Positions 45,674 through 54,100 of a stretch of DNA of 63,263 nucleotides are shown in pieces (the first letter of the stretch is position 1; the number at the start of each line of letters is the position of its first letter). The stretch is taken from positions 1-63,263 of the forward strand of contig JACVQJ010000014.1 in the NCBI GenBank assembly GCA_015661075.1, written 5' to 3'. This DNA comes from Parachlamydiales bacterium. GTDB taxonomy: Bacteria > Chlamydiota > Chlamydiia > Chlamydiales > SM23-39. The translations under genes and the position numbers were made by a program. The notes beneath the pieces were generated by a model. That model searched no databases, was not told the DNA's origin, and was given only the letters and a program-made list of their open reading frames with translations.

Positions 45674-46463
45674 GTTTCTTAAACTCCTCGACTCCGGACA
45701 GATCCGAATCTCGATAAATGTGATAGGCGGGGTAATGGGTATCGACATAGAGGCCAATGCCCAACGCGGCGGCGCGGATGCAAAAATGGCGGTCTTCGCC
45801 CCAGAAGCTGATATTGCGGATGCGTTGGAAATTAATTGGCCTGGTTAAAGCGGAGCGAGAGATCAATGTGCAGGCGCCGAGTCCGCCGACCTCATAGACG
45901 CCGGGGCGGCGCAGCCGCTCCAAAAAATTCCGCTGGCGCTGAGATGCCTCGGCTTGGGTAATTTGTTCCTGGATGCCTCGCTCAAACAAGGTGTAATGAT
46001 CCGAGACCCAGACCTGCGGCAGAGGAACCTGGTCAGGCATCCATTGGGTCCAAAAAATATTCGAGACGATTTCCTTGTTTGCTTTGATCAATTGATCAAT
46101 CGTGCGCGGATGCAGGACAATGTCGGAGTCGATAAAAAACAAATAGTCATAATCTTGCTCTCGGGCCGATTGAATGATCCGGTCTTTAAACTGCGCCACC
46201 TTCCAGATGATCGAATCCTTCCAATGATGGGTCGTTTCGTTGCAGACGTATTTCGCGCCGCTGGAGAAAATGTCCGGTTGCTGAATGGTGCATCGGGCAG
46301 GAAAACGATTCAGCAAATTTTTAGATTCAGATTGCTCGTTGTCATCGATGAATAAAAAATCGAGCTCGTAGTTTTTTTTCTCCAGCCGACAAAGAGACTC
46401 CAGGAACTCATGGAGAATGAGCGGCTTTTGGCGGATGGGACTGCCGATAAGCACTCGGGTCAT
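45663..46463 (-). CDS. GT-A glycosyltransferase
   Basis: A 266-residue glycosyltransferase. VLIGSPIRQKPLIL and LDFLFIDDNEQSES near residue 36 form the nucleotide-binding strands. YLFFIDSDIVLHP near 107 has the D-x-D. GVYEVGGLGACTLISRSAL and FWGEDRHFCIRAAALG near 220 match the acceptor/catalytic region of Anp1-like and GT2-like enzymes. The ATG at 46463, preceded by GAGGTG, overlaps the wecB stop as ATGA; a GTG two codons upstream is rejected. Soluble. Donor unknown. Confidence 0.8.
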   Translation of the reverse strand: MTRVLIGSPIRQKPLILHEFLESLCRLEKKNYELDFLFIDDNEQSESKNLLNRFPARCTIQQPDIFSSGAKYVCNETTHHWKDSIIWKVAQFKDRIIQSAREQDYDYLFFIDSDIVLHPRTIDQLIKANKEIVSNIFWTQWMPDQVPLPQVWVSDHYTLFERGIQEQITQAEASQRQRNFLERLRRPGVYEVGGLGACTLISRSALTRPINFQRIRNISFWGEDRHFCIRAAALGIGLYVDTHYPAYHIYRDSDLSGVEEFKKHAT

Positions 46464-47593
46464 AAACACCTCGTTTTAATAATGCAGGCAATTTGCTCGC
46501 AGGCAGTTCCATCGCCATATGGGGATTCGCCATAACCCGATCGCCTGTTCTTTCGCTTTTGAATGCAAGACAGGGCTGAGACGATCATCTCCTCATTGGT
46601 TCCGGCCAAAATGGCCAGACCATTTTCAACGCCCTCGGGGCGATCGGTCTCTTCGCGCAGAATGACGACGGGAATCTGCAGACTGATGCCTTCTTCCTGA
46701 ATGCCGCCCGAATCGGTGGCGATTCCATCGACATTCATGAGAGTGTAAACGAGATCCTGATACGGCAGCGGTTCAATGACGTGCATATTTTCGATGTGAT
46801 CAAGCCGGGTTTTTGTCAGCGCCCTTTGAATAGCGGGATTTGGATGCTTGGGAAAGATGATATGCAGATGGGGGTCGTTTTTCAGAGCCGTTTTCATGGC
46901 GCAAAATATGTGCTGCAGTCCTTCTGAAAACGACTCGCGGCGGTGCGCTGTGAGCAGCACGATTTTTTTGTTTTTTAGCGATGCGAACAAATTTTGGATA
47001 TGTGCGGATACTAACAATTTACGCTCATCAATCAGCTTAATGATTTGATACAGTGCGTCGACGACGGTATTTCCGGTACAAAAGACACGATCGGGATCTA
47101 CGCCTTCATCAAACAGTTGTTGGGCCGCCATCTGGGTCGGAGCAAAATGGAAGGATGCGACGAGAGTAATGAATCGGCGGTTCATCTCTTCCGGAAAGGG
47201 ACGGGAGATATTATTCGTCCGCAGGCCTGCCTCGACATGCGCCACGGGGATTTTCAGATAAAATGCAGCCATGGCAGCGCTCATGGCTGTCGTTGTATCC
47301 CCTTGCACGATGACGAGAGATGGTTTGATCTTTTGAAATAGTTTTTTGGCTCTCTTCAGCACGGCTGTTGTGCTGTCGAAAAGATCTTGGCCCGGTTTCA
47401 TGATGTGGAAATCGAAATCAGGCCGAATCTGGAATAGTGCGATCAGATCGTGGGTGAGTTCCGCATGCTGTCCGGTGGAGCAAAGCAAGGTATTAATATT
47501 AAGTTGAAGAAGAGTTTGATAGAGAGGAATCAGCTTAATCGTATCCGGCCGCGTGCCGATCACGATCAGCACCGGTCCGCTCATTTCGGACAT
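46460..47593 (-). CDS. wecB: UDP-GlcNAc 2-epimerase, non-hydrolysing
   Basis: A 377-residue enzyme that interconverts UDP-GlcNAc and UDP-ManNAc; the length is normal. Catalytic signatures are all present: IGTRPDTIKLIPL near residue 12, VQGDTTTAM with Asp near 97, VAHVEAGLRT with Glu, PFPEEMNRR with Glu and Arg, LLTAHRRES with His near 213, and ATDSGGIQEEG near 290 for uridine binding. First gene of an eight-gene operon (to 41052) with overlaps of 4 or 11 bases at four junctions. UDP-ManNAc could be oxidised to ManNAcA by one of the two dehydrogenases in the locus. Confidence 0.93.
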   Translation of the reverse strand: MSEMSGPVLIVIGTRPDTIKLIPLYQTLLQLNINTLLCSTGQHAELTHDLIALFQIRPDFDFHIMKPGQDLFDSTTAVLKRAKKLFQKIKPSLVIVQGDTTTAMSAAMAAFYLKIPVAHVEAGLRTNNISRPFPEEMNRRFITLVASFHFAPTQMAAQQLFDEGVDPDRVFCTGNTVVDALYQIIKLIDERKLLVSAHIQNLFASLKNKKIVLLTAHRRESFSEGLQHIFCAMKTALKNDPHLHIIFPKHPNPAIQRALTKTRLDHIENMHVIEPLPYQDLVYTLMNVDGIATDSGGIQEEGISLQIPVVILREETDRPEGVENGLAILAGTNEEMIVSALSCIQKRKNRRSGYGESPYGDGTACEQIACIIKTRCL

Positions 47594-47634
47594 TGTTTAC
47601 GCAAATAGTCAAGCTTCATCAGATGCTCCATTGC

Positions 47635-47822
47635 ATTAACCGGGGCGGTAAAAAGGTGACACAGAGCGCAGCAAGCTATTTGTCATCTTTTTACCGCTCT
47701 GGTTAATAAAAAGGGAAAATAGGAACGAGGGCTGTATGCGCTATGCGGGGGGTTTGATCGCTGCACCAGCCAAATCGTTTCGGCGAGGTTTCCGAAAGAT
47801 GAAGACAGCATTCCTATTTCCC
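47635..47822. repeat. Two fold-back elements upstream of wecB
   Basis: The gap 47594-47862 holds two inverted-repeat structures. The first (47635-47707) has 27-base arms starting ATTAACCGGGGCGGTAAAAA, matching with about three differences around a ~19-base loop. The second (about 47711-47822) has shorter arms, GGGAAAATAGGAA and TTCCTATTTCCC. Neither encodes protein. They lie where the promoter of the wecB operon would be expected, so they may affect its transcription. I see no clear promoter. Confidence 0.6.
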
Positions 47823-47862
47823 TCTACTAGATCAACCTATGCTCGAGCGAGCCATTTTATTA

Positions 47863-48009
47863 TTATTGGACTCTGGCAGAGTCATCTTTAATCGCTGCGA
47901 TGAGTTGGTTGATCAAGCCGATCATTTGCATGCCGCCTGCTTTCAGAGCGGCATCGCAAATAGCATGGAGTGTTTTATCCATGTCTGGTTCTATTTCGAT
48001 ATATTTCAT
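47863..48009 (-). CDS. Small protein, paralogue of 48554-48736
   Basis: A 48-residue protein beginning MKYIEIEPDMDKTLHAIC. AGGAG lies eight bases before the ATG. The stretch MDKTLHAICDAALKAGGMQ, then MIGLINQLIAAIKDDS, aligns with MERDLTMLCDVAMKFAGMH, then MATIVADIANAIKDED, of the neighbour, residue for residue. The shared pattern is a Cys-Asp-x-Ala helix followed by a second amphipathic helix ending in acid. The function is unknown. The ribosome site and the conserved paralogue argue that it is real despite its size. A 61-codon frame on the opposite strand is its shadow. Confidence 0.72.
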   Translation of the reverse strand: MKYIEIEPDMDKTLHAICDAALKAGGMQMIGLINQLIAAIKDDSARVQ

Positions 48010-48055
48010 TTAAAACTCCTATGATGATTATTGTCTTTTTTGGATCAGCAGGTAA

Positions 48056-48209
48056 GGGATCGTTCAAAAATAACTTTTAGCGTTCTCGAGGGAAAAATCG
48101 ATTTATCTATTGAGAATTTTTCCTTGCAGAGAGAAACAAGACTCTCAGCTCTCAAAATCTAAACCGTTTTTCTCCTCGACAACACTAAACTTTATTCTTG
48201 AACGATCCC
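48056..48209. mobile_element. Fold-back MITE, copy 3 (154 bp)
   Basis: Nearly the reverse complement of copy 1 at 1661, with both long arms complete. It begins GGGATCGTTCAAAAATAACT and ends CTTGAACGATCCC. The flanking TAA duplications are 48053-48055 and 48210-48212. It lies 47 bases upstream of the 48-residue gene's start and could provide or disturb its promoter. The rest of 48010-48338 is AT-rich and holds no other feature that I can see. Confidence 0.9.
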
Positions 48210-48338
48210 TAATCGAAATTATTAGCCCTTACTACTGGTATAGAAAAACGGAAATTAAATAGTCAAAGCTTAAAAAATTTTATTTTGTAGATAAATTAAC
48301 CGTATATATAATTTATAAAGACACAGAAAAATAAGTAG

Positions 48339-48560
48339 CTAAATTGAAAGGACTTTTTCGATGACAGGCACGGGTTTGGATTGCGGTGGTTCATCGAACA
48401 CATCAATTTTCATTTCATCTTCGACGAATTGCTCAACGGCATCTTCGAGCGCACTTTCTGGTCGAAAGTGGCAGAACAGATAGCAGCTCTGCATAAACAC
48501 AAAAGTTAGAAATGAAAATATAATTACTGTTCGAATCAGGTTTTTATTTTTTTTTACCAA
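48339..48560 (-). CDS. Small membrane-anchored acidic protein
   Basis: A 73-residue protein with a basic start (MVKKNKNLIR), one hydrophobic segment TVIIFSFLTFVFMQSCYLFC, and an acidic tail (ALEDAVEQFVEDEMKIDVFDEPPQSKPVP). It looks like a single-pass inner-membrane protein, or a lipoprotein-like signal with Cys after FMQS. The start is TTG, supported by GGAGG eight bases upstream. It overlaps the stop of the 60-residue gene upstream, so the two are coupled. I do not recognise a family. Confidence 0.55.
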   Translation of the reverse strand: MVKKNKNLIRTVIIFSFLTFVFMQSCYLFCHFRPESALEDAVEQFVEDEMKIDVFDEPPQSKPVPVIEKVLSI

Positions 48561-48736
48561 TCTTCATCCTCCGGTAGTTCATCATCATCAAAACTGTCTT
48601 CATCTTTAATCGCATTGGCGATATCGGCGACAATCGTCGCCATATGCATGCCGGCGAATTTCATGGCGACATCGCAAAGCATTGTGAGATCCCGCTCCAT
48701 TTTTTCATCGACAAGAATAACGCGTCTTTTATGCAT
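48554..48736 (-). CDS. Small acidic-tailed protein, paralogue of 47863-48009
   Basis: A 60-residue protein. The ATG at 48736 follows GGAGGAG closely. It has a basic start (MHKRRVILVDEKMERDL), the two-helix core shared with the 48-residue paralogue, and a very acidic end (EDSFDDDELPEDEDW). Two-helix small proteins with an acidic tail can be antitoxins, adaptors or effector-like proteins; nothing here decides. It is translationally coupled to the downstream membrane peptide. Confidence 0.65.
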   Translation of the reverse strand: MHKRRVILVDEKMERDLTMLCDVAMKFAGMHMATIVADIANAIKDEDSFDDDELPEDEDW

Positions 48737-48818
48737 CGGCTCCTCCAAATGGATTATTAACGATTTACTAGTCTAATAGTCTATATGCTAATTTTAATAT
48801 TATCCTCGCAACAATTTC

Positions 48819-50114
48819 TTAAGAAGAGATAAATTGATAAAGAGGAATCGCGCGAATAGATACATCATCGACGATCCACTCTCTTTTTACGTCGGCTGTA
48901 ATAAGAATACCCTGACTTAATTTCAATTCTTTCGCTGCTTGCACGAGAGCTCGAATTTCTCTCATTTCGGCTTTTTCATGGAGATCGATGCAAACTTGGA
49001 TCATCTCAATTTTCCCCTTCTCTTTAACTACAAAATCTACTTCAAAATCTGAAGCTGTTTTGTAATAATAGATTTCCTTTTTACGCCTTCTGAACTCGAG
49101 ATAGAGAATGTTTTCAAACAGTTTTCCCTGGTTATCAGAAAATTTAAAAGAAATCGCATGAATCATTCCTGTATCGATCGCATAAATTTTTTTATCCGCT
49201 CGAATCTGCTTTTTTAAAGAATAAGAAAACTTGCTCACCTCAAACAGTAAATTTGCATCCGTCAGAGCTTTGATATACTCTTTGACCGTTTTGTCGCTGA
49301 TATCAAACAATTCCGCCAAGCTGGAATAGGAGAAGAGCGTTCCAATATGAGAAGACAGATAATAGAATAGTTTTTCCAGATCGAGCGGCTTTTTTAATTT
49401 TAGACGCGACGCGACATCCTGATAAAGAATTGTTTTTGCGTAAGCGTTTAGAAGATCATCGGCTAAATTCCCATGCTCTAAAAGAACGATTTCAGGAAAT
49501 CCTCCATATCGTAAAAATTGATCGAGGAGCCGTCGCATTTCATGTCTATGTTGAGCGAGAGACAGCGCCGTGATTGTTGTCAGCGAGGTTTTTGCAGCGA
49601 TCAGCTCTCCAAAAGAAAGTGGATACACCTCGATAGGGAGGGTTCTTCCTGAAAGCAGGGTGAGAAGATCTTTTGACATGAGAAACGAATTAGAGCCTGT
49701 GATGAAAAATTTGATCTGTTTTTGTTCATAGTGAGATTTCACAAAAACAGGCCATTTTTGGAAGAATTGGACCTCGTCTAAAAAGCAGTATATCATCCCT
49801 TTCGGATCCGCGATTTTTAGAAAATCCTCATAGAGAATTTCGAGGTATTTTACTTGATCCGAGTATTGGCTGAAGTAGGGGTGTTCCAAATTGGCGAAAA
49901 GGATGTTTTTGGGAGGAACCCCTTGGTTGATTAAAAAATTGATAGTTTGCTTGAGTAAAGTGCTTTTACCGGCTCGACGAACCCCCACCAAAGAAATAAT
50001 CTGAGGTGTATTCAGGTATTCCAAAATTTGTTTAAAACACTCTCTATGAATACCTTGAGTATATAAGGTTCCGGTCCAGTGAGGGTTCTGTTCTGCGAGT
50101 ACATTTTCAAACAT
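48819..50114 (-). CDS. AAA ATPase with DUF4143 domain, second copy
   Basis: A 431-residue AAA_14/DUF4143 ATPase, not closely similar to the gene at 1801. Walker A is LVGVRRAGKST near residue 43. Walker B is YCFLDEVQFFQ near 110, then FITGSNSFLMS as sensor. The winged-helix part reads YSSLAELFDISDKTVKEYI. The C-terminal nuclease-like signature is YYYKTASDFEVDFVVKEKG then MIQVCIDL, where the usual Lys of the PD-(D/E)xK (xVK) is replaced by xVC. Two palindromic CGGAGTAT boxes lie directly upstream of the ATG. The role of the family is unknown. Confidence 0.87.
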   Translation of the reverse strand: MFENVLAEQNPHWTGTLYTQGIHRECFKQILEYLNTPQIISLVGVRRAGKSTLLKQTINFLINQGVPPKNILFANLEHPYFSQYSDQVKYLEILYEDFLKIADPKGMIYCFLDEVQFFQKWPVFVKSHYEQKQIKFFITGSNSFLMSKDLLTLLSGRTLPIEVYPLSFGELIAAKTSLTTITALSLAQHRHEMRRLLDQFLRYGGFPEIVLLEHGNLADDLLNAYAKTILYQDVASRLKLKKPLDLEKLFYYLSSHIGTLFSYSSLAELFDISDKTVKEYIKALTDANLLFEVSKFSYSLKKQIRADKKIYAIDTGMIHAISFKFSDNQGKLFENILYLEFRRRKKEIYYYKTASDFEVDFVVKEKGKIEMIQVCIDLHEKAEMREIRALVQAAKELKLSQGILITADVKREWIVDDVSIRAIPLYQFISS

Positions 50115-50115
50115 T

Positions 50116-50161
50116 CGGAGTATGCTCCGCTATTTTCGGCATTTACTCGGAGTATATTCCG
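50116..50161. promoter_or_regulatory. Two palindromic boxes upstream of ATPase
   Basis: CGGAGTATGCTCCG (50116-50129) and CGGAGTATATTCCG (50148-50161) are near-identical 14-base imperfect palindromes whose starts are 32 bases apart, close to three turns of the helix. They lie directly upstream of the ATPase ATG at 50114. Position and symmetry suggest operators for a dimeric regulator, perhaps the ATPase itself through its winged helix. That is inference. Confidence 0.5.
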
Positions 50162-50176
50162 AACGAACATTATTTT

Positions 50177-50325
50177 GAAGAACTCCTCCTTGAACAGCTT
50201 GCTCGAAGCGCAATCCCGCCCCTGAAGGGGCGGGTAAGCCGAGCTATTTATTTTATCGGGCGCTTTTAAGCGCCCGCCATTGTGAATTAGGAATCCCCTG
50301 GCTTTAGCCATGGGGAGTTGTCAAG
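50177..50325. repeat. IS200/IS605-like palindromic remnant
   Basis: About 150 bases of consecutive hairpins: CCCGCCCCTGAAGGGGCGGG, GGGCGCTTTTAAGCGCCC, and AATCCCCTGGCTTTAGCCAT followed by GGGGAG. The last is typical, from memory, of the right end and guide-RNA hairpin of IS200/IS605 (TnpB-type) elements. It starts with CTCCTCCTTGAACAGCTTGCT, related to the ends of the elements at 9695 and 16192. No tnpA or tnpB is present. Confidence 0.65.
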
Positions 50326-50341
50326 GGAACGCTGAGCTACG

Positions 50342-50713
50342 CTAGGCTTTCGATTTTGCACTTCTTCGTCTTACGATAGATCTTCTTTTTACCTTCACAG
50401 AGCCTCTTAATACCGTCCTAGTTACAGAGTGCTGAGGTTGAACTATAATGTCTAAATTGCACCCCATCAATGTAAGATAATGCATCAATGTATCGTTGCT
50501 AAAGTCGTTGATTTTTCCAGTCATCAAAGCCGAAACCTTGGGCGCACTAATTCCTAAAATGGTAGCAATCTCCTTTTGAGGTAAGCCGCTGTCTCTGACA
50601 ATTCTAACCACTTCGGACATCAAGTCGGAGCGAATAACCATCTCATCCGAATCTTCCAGACCGAGGTCAGCAAAGACATTCTCTTTGGTAATGTTTGTGT
50701 GTTTATCGCTCAT
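50342..50713 (-). CDS. XRE-family antitoxin-like regulator
   Basis: A 123-residue DNA-binding protein. The helix-turn-helix runs GLPQKEIATILGISAPKVSALMTGK near residues 43-68, of the HTH_37/HigA type. It is followed by NDFSNDTLMHYLTLMGCNLDI, as in antitoxins of HigB/DUF891 toxins. The C-terminus has a basic extension (KVKRRSIVRRRSAKSK), unusual for the family, which may come from read-through into new sequence. Its partner toxin upstream is truncated, so this is likely an orphan antitoxin or regulator. Confidence 0.85.
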   Translation of the reverse strand: MSDKHTNITKENVFADLGLEDSDEMVIRSDLMSEVVRIVRDSGLPQKEIATILGISAPKVSALMTGKINDFSNDTLMHYLTLMGCNLDIIVQPQHSVTRTVLRGSVKVKRRSIVRRRSAKSKA

Positions 50714-50736
50714 TTTTCACCTTCCAGTCTTGGTAT

Positions 50737-50940
50737 TCAACCCTCTCGCTCATCCACAACAATTTCGGATATCCCCGATTCGCCGAGATGTCTAAGAGGT
50801 TTCACGTTCCCGGGGTCTCTCATCTTCTGAAGTTCTCGGAGAGCGTGGCCAATTTCTTTTTTTACGTTTACTGGCATGGCTCTTACGTCTTTCTGTGACG
50901 AACCCACCCAACGAACCGTCTTTAACAACACATCTCTCAT
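50737..50940 (-). pseudogene. Truncated HigB/Gp49-like toxin
   Basis: A 67-codon frame with an ATG at 50940. VGSSQKDVRAMPVNVKKEIGHAL, then ALRELQKM, KPLRHLGESGISEIV, match the N-terminal half of the phage-derived Gp49-like/DUF891 RelE-fold toxins. The frame stops after VVDEREG. The second half, with the conserved YRxxY and FQKKSxKG segments that bear the ribonuclease site, is absent. The gap to the antitoxin gene is only 23 bases, so an internal deletion is likely. The toxin should be inactive. Confidence 0.8.
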
Positions 50941-51000
50941 GGCCAAAAGATACCAATGCTGGTAATTTATAAGATAGAGAAAACCGTTTTAAATGATTTG

Positions 51001-51092
51001 CTAAACCAAAGACGCCAGCCTCGAAGCGTTCGTGGACTGCTCGCTCTTGTCATAGGCGTTCAGCATAGCCGTTGAGGCGTGGCCGGTGAGCC
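51001..51092 (-). pseudogene. C-terminal scrap of a second pGP8-D-like integrase
   Basis: Thirty codons that read LTGHASTAMLNAYDKSEQ, then STNASRLASLV and a TAG. From memory this matches the last residues of the chlamydial plasmid integrase pGP8-D, which reads VTGHATAKM...AYDKS...NASKKMALI, including the GH motif and the active Tyr. The upstream part was cut off where the palindromic repeat at 51095 begins. It is on the same strand as the intact integrase at 4950. Confidence 0.82.
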
Positions 51093-51094
51093 TT

Positions 51095-51172
51095 TAAACG
51101 CACTGCTTGCCTAAAATCCCATCCCTTTAGGGGTGGGTCTAGGCAAGAAGTGCGTTCAAGGAGGAGATTCTT
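51095..51172. repeat. IS200/IS605-like palindromic element
   Basis: Bases 51095-51172 hold AACGCACTGCTTGCCTAAAA, the hairpin CCCATCCCTTTAGGGGTGGG, then TCTAGGCAAG and GTGCGTTCAAG, which pairs with its own start, and GGAGGAGATTCTTC. It is a short, self-complementary member of the family at 9695 and 16192. It lies immediately at the broken edge of the integrase scrap and 28 bases behind the stop of the first fibre gene. Confidence 0.75.
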
Positions 51173-51199
51173 CAAAAAGTAGAATTCTCTTCTCTAAAA

Positions 51200-54100
51200 T
51201 TATGGCTTGAGATTGTCGAGTTCCTGTTGCAATTGATTCATCTTTTCCGACAGCTCTTTGATCGCCTGAATGTAATGAATGAGGATGTTATGAATATTGA
51301 AACACTTCAGATTGGTTAATCCGGGGACCGGCTCTGGCCTAGGTCCTGAAGCGCCCCGATCCAACCATTCTTTCATTTGGCCATTGTAGCAATGAATATT
51401 GCTGGGGAAAACACACCCTTCCAGCGCCAGCTCCACCTCATCCGCCACAAAGCCATAATAATATTTGTCGGGAGATAGCCCGGTGTCTTTGGCATAGGCC
51501 GGGTGGTATTGGAACTTCCGCGGACGCAATTGAGTGATCTTTGTCAATGCATCCGGAATATCCTGAATGTTGCGCTTGATGCGCACATCCGATGTGATTG
51601 TCCATGTGTTCGTCGATGGCTTCGCCGCGCTATCCAATGCCAGGTGCAGCGAGAATGTGGGCGTGGCCGTGCCGATTCCGACATTGCCGCTGACAATCAT
51701 GGCATTATGATACGAAAGACTGGGAGCGACATTGGGAAGGCCCCCTCCGGCATACGTTCCCACCGCAAATCCATTCGGCGCCTGGCTCGCCGCCATCGCT
51801 GTCGCCTGCGGACCCGTATAGGCACCGAGGCGGGTCAGCTGAGTGCCCTCCCCAGCCAGGTAAATATAGCGTCCATCGAACACGCCGCACATAAATGCTT
51901 TGTTAAGGCTGCTCTGATTACGTGCGTTAAAACAGGTATAGCTGGCGGCTGCGAAGAATGATTGTGTCGTATCGTAGCGGGTGATCGTTGCGGTCACATT
52001 GCTCCCGCTACCGTCGTCTCTCGGCGCTAAATAAACATATCTTCCATCGAACACGCCTGCCCGAAATCCCTGGCTACTGTTATTCACAGTCTGTGTGTCA
52101 AAACAGGTGTAGCTGGCAGCCGTTGTAAATGATTGCGTCGTATCATAACGGGTGATCTGTCCGAAAACAGCGCCATTGTTATTCGGCACTAAATAAACAT
52201 ATCTTCCATCAAACACGCCGCCCCAAAATCCTTTGCTAGCGCTGTTCACACTCGTCGTATCAAAACAGGTATAGCTGGTGGCCGTTGTAAATGGTAGCGC
52301 CGTATCATAACGGGTGATCGTTCCGAAAAGAGCGCCATTATTATTCGGCACTAAATAAACATATCTTCCATCGAACACGCCGCCCCGAAATCCCTTGCTA
52401 GAGCTGCTCACCGTCGTTGTGTTAAAAAAGGCATAGCTGTTGGCATTCAGAAATGACAATGTCGTATCATAGCGGGTGATCTGTCCAAAAGCAGCGCCAT
52501 TATTATTCGGCACTAAATAAACATATCTTCCATCGAACACGCCGCCCTGAAATCCCTTGCTATTGGCATTCACCGCCGTCGTATTAAAACAGGTATAGCT
52601 GTTGGCATTCAGAAATGGCAATGTCGTATCATAACGGGTGATTTGACCGAATCGGGCGACATTGCTATACGGTATCAAATAAACATAGCGCCCGTCAAAC
52701 ACGCCGCCAGCAAATCCCATGCTATTGGCATTCACAGTCAATGTGTTAAACGATGTGTAGCTTCCCGTTGCATTAATGGATAAAGTCGTATCATAGCGCA
52801 TAACCGTTCCGCTAGATACGCTACCTGGTATGAGATAGACATAGCGTCCATCGAACACGGCGCCGGCATATCCACCGGCACCGGCACCCGCATCCACATC
52901 TCTCATATCGAAGCTTGCTGTCGACTTGACGCTCATCAGCTTATTCGTGCCGACGCTGCCGCCGCCAAATCCACCCTGGTTATAGCCCTCCGTTAAAGCA
53001 CTGAGCTGGTTATTGAGCGTCAAACCTCTAAAAGCAGTCGAGACAGCCTGCCCGTTGACGAGGATCGCCGTTGCGTTGATTGTGCCGTTGACATCGAGAG
53101 CATATTGCGGGCTTGCCGTGCCGATACCCACATTGCCGCTGACGATCAGGCCATTGGTGGGCGGGGTGTTTGTTCCGGCATAAGCGCCAATGGCAAATCC
53201 ATTCGGCGCCTGGCTCGCTGCCATCGCTGTCGCTTGCGGACCCGTATAGGCATCGAGGCGGGTCAGGGTGCCAAACGTATTCGCTATCAAATAGACATAG
53301 CGGCCATCGAACACGCCGCCAATAAATCCCACGCTATTGGCATTCACAGTCGCTGTGTTAAAAAAGGTGTAGCTGGCGGCCGTTGTAAATGATAGCGTCG
53401 TATCATAGCGGGTGATCTGTCCGAAAGAAGCGCCATTGTTACTCGGCACTAAATAGACATACCTTCCATCAAACACGCCGCCGTAAAATCCCTTACTATT
53501 GGTATTCACAGTCGTTGTGTCAAAAAAATTGTAACTACCAGCGTCAAGAAACGACAATGTCGTATCATAACGGGTGATCGTTCCGAGAGCAGCGCCATTA
53601 TTAAACGGCACTAAATAAACATATCTTCCATCGAATACGCCTCCATTAAATCCTTTGCTGGCATTGTTCACCGCCGTCGTATCAAAACAGGTATAGCTGG
53701 CGGCCGCAGTAAATGATTGCGCGGTATCATAGCGGGTGATGAGCCCCGAGATCGTCGTTACGCCGGTAACAGTGTATGAATTCGGCACTAAATAAACATA
53801 GCGCCCGTCAAACACGCCGCCAGAAAATCCCTTGCTATTGGCATTCACAGTCGTTGTGTTAAAACAGGTATAGCTGTTGGCATTCAGAAATGACAATGTC
53901 GTATCATAACGGGTGATCAGTCCGAGAGTGCCAAGATTATTCGGCACTAAATAAACATAACGCCCGTCAAACACGCCGCCCCGAAATCCCTGGCTAAGGG
54001 CATTCACAGTCCTTGTGTTAAAACAGGTGTAGCTACCCGCGTCAACAAACGACAATGTCGTATCATAACGGGTGATCTGTCCGAAAGAAGGGGTGGTACT

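Noticed and set aside
47839..48024. A 61-codon plus-strand frame
   Set aside because: It is the complement of the 48-residue minus-strand gene, which has a ribosome site and a conserved paralogue.
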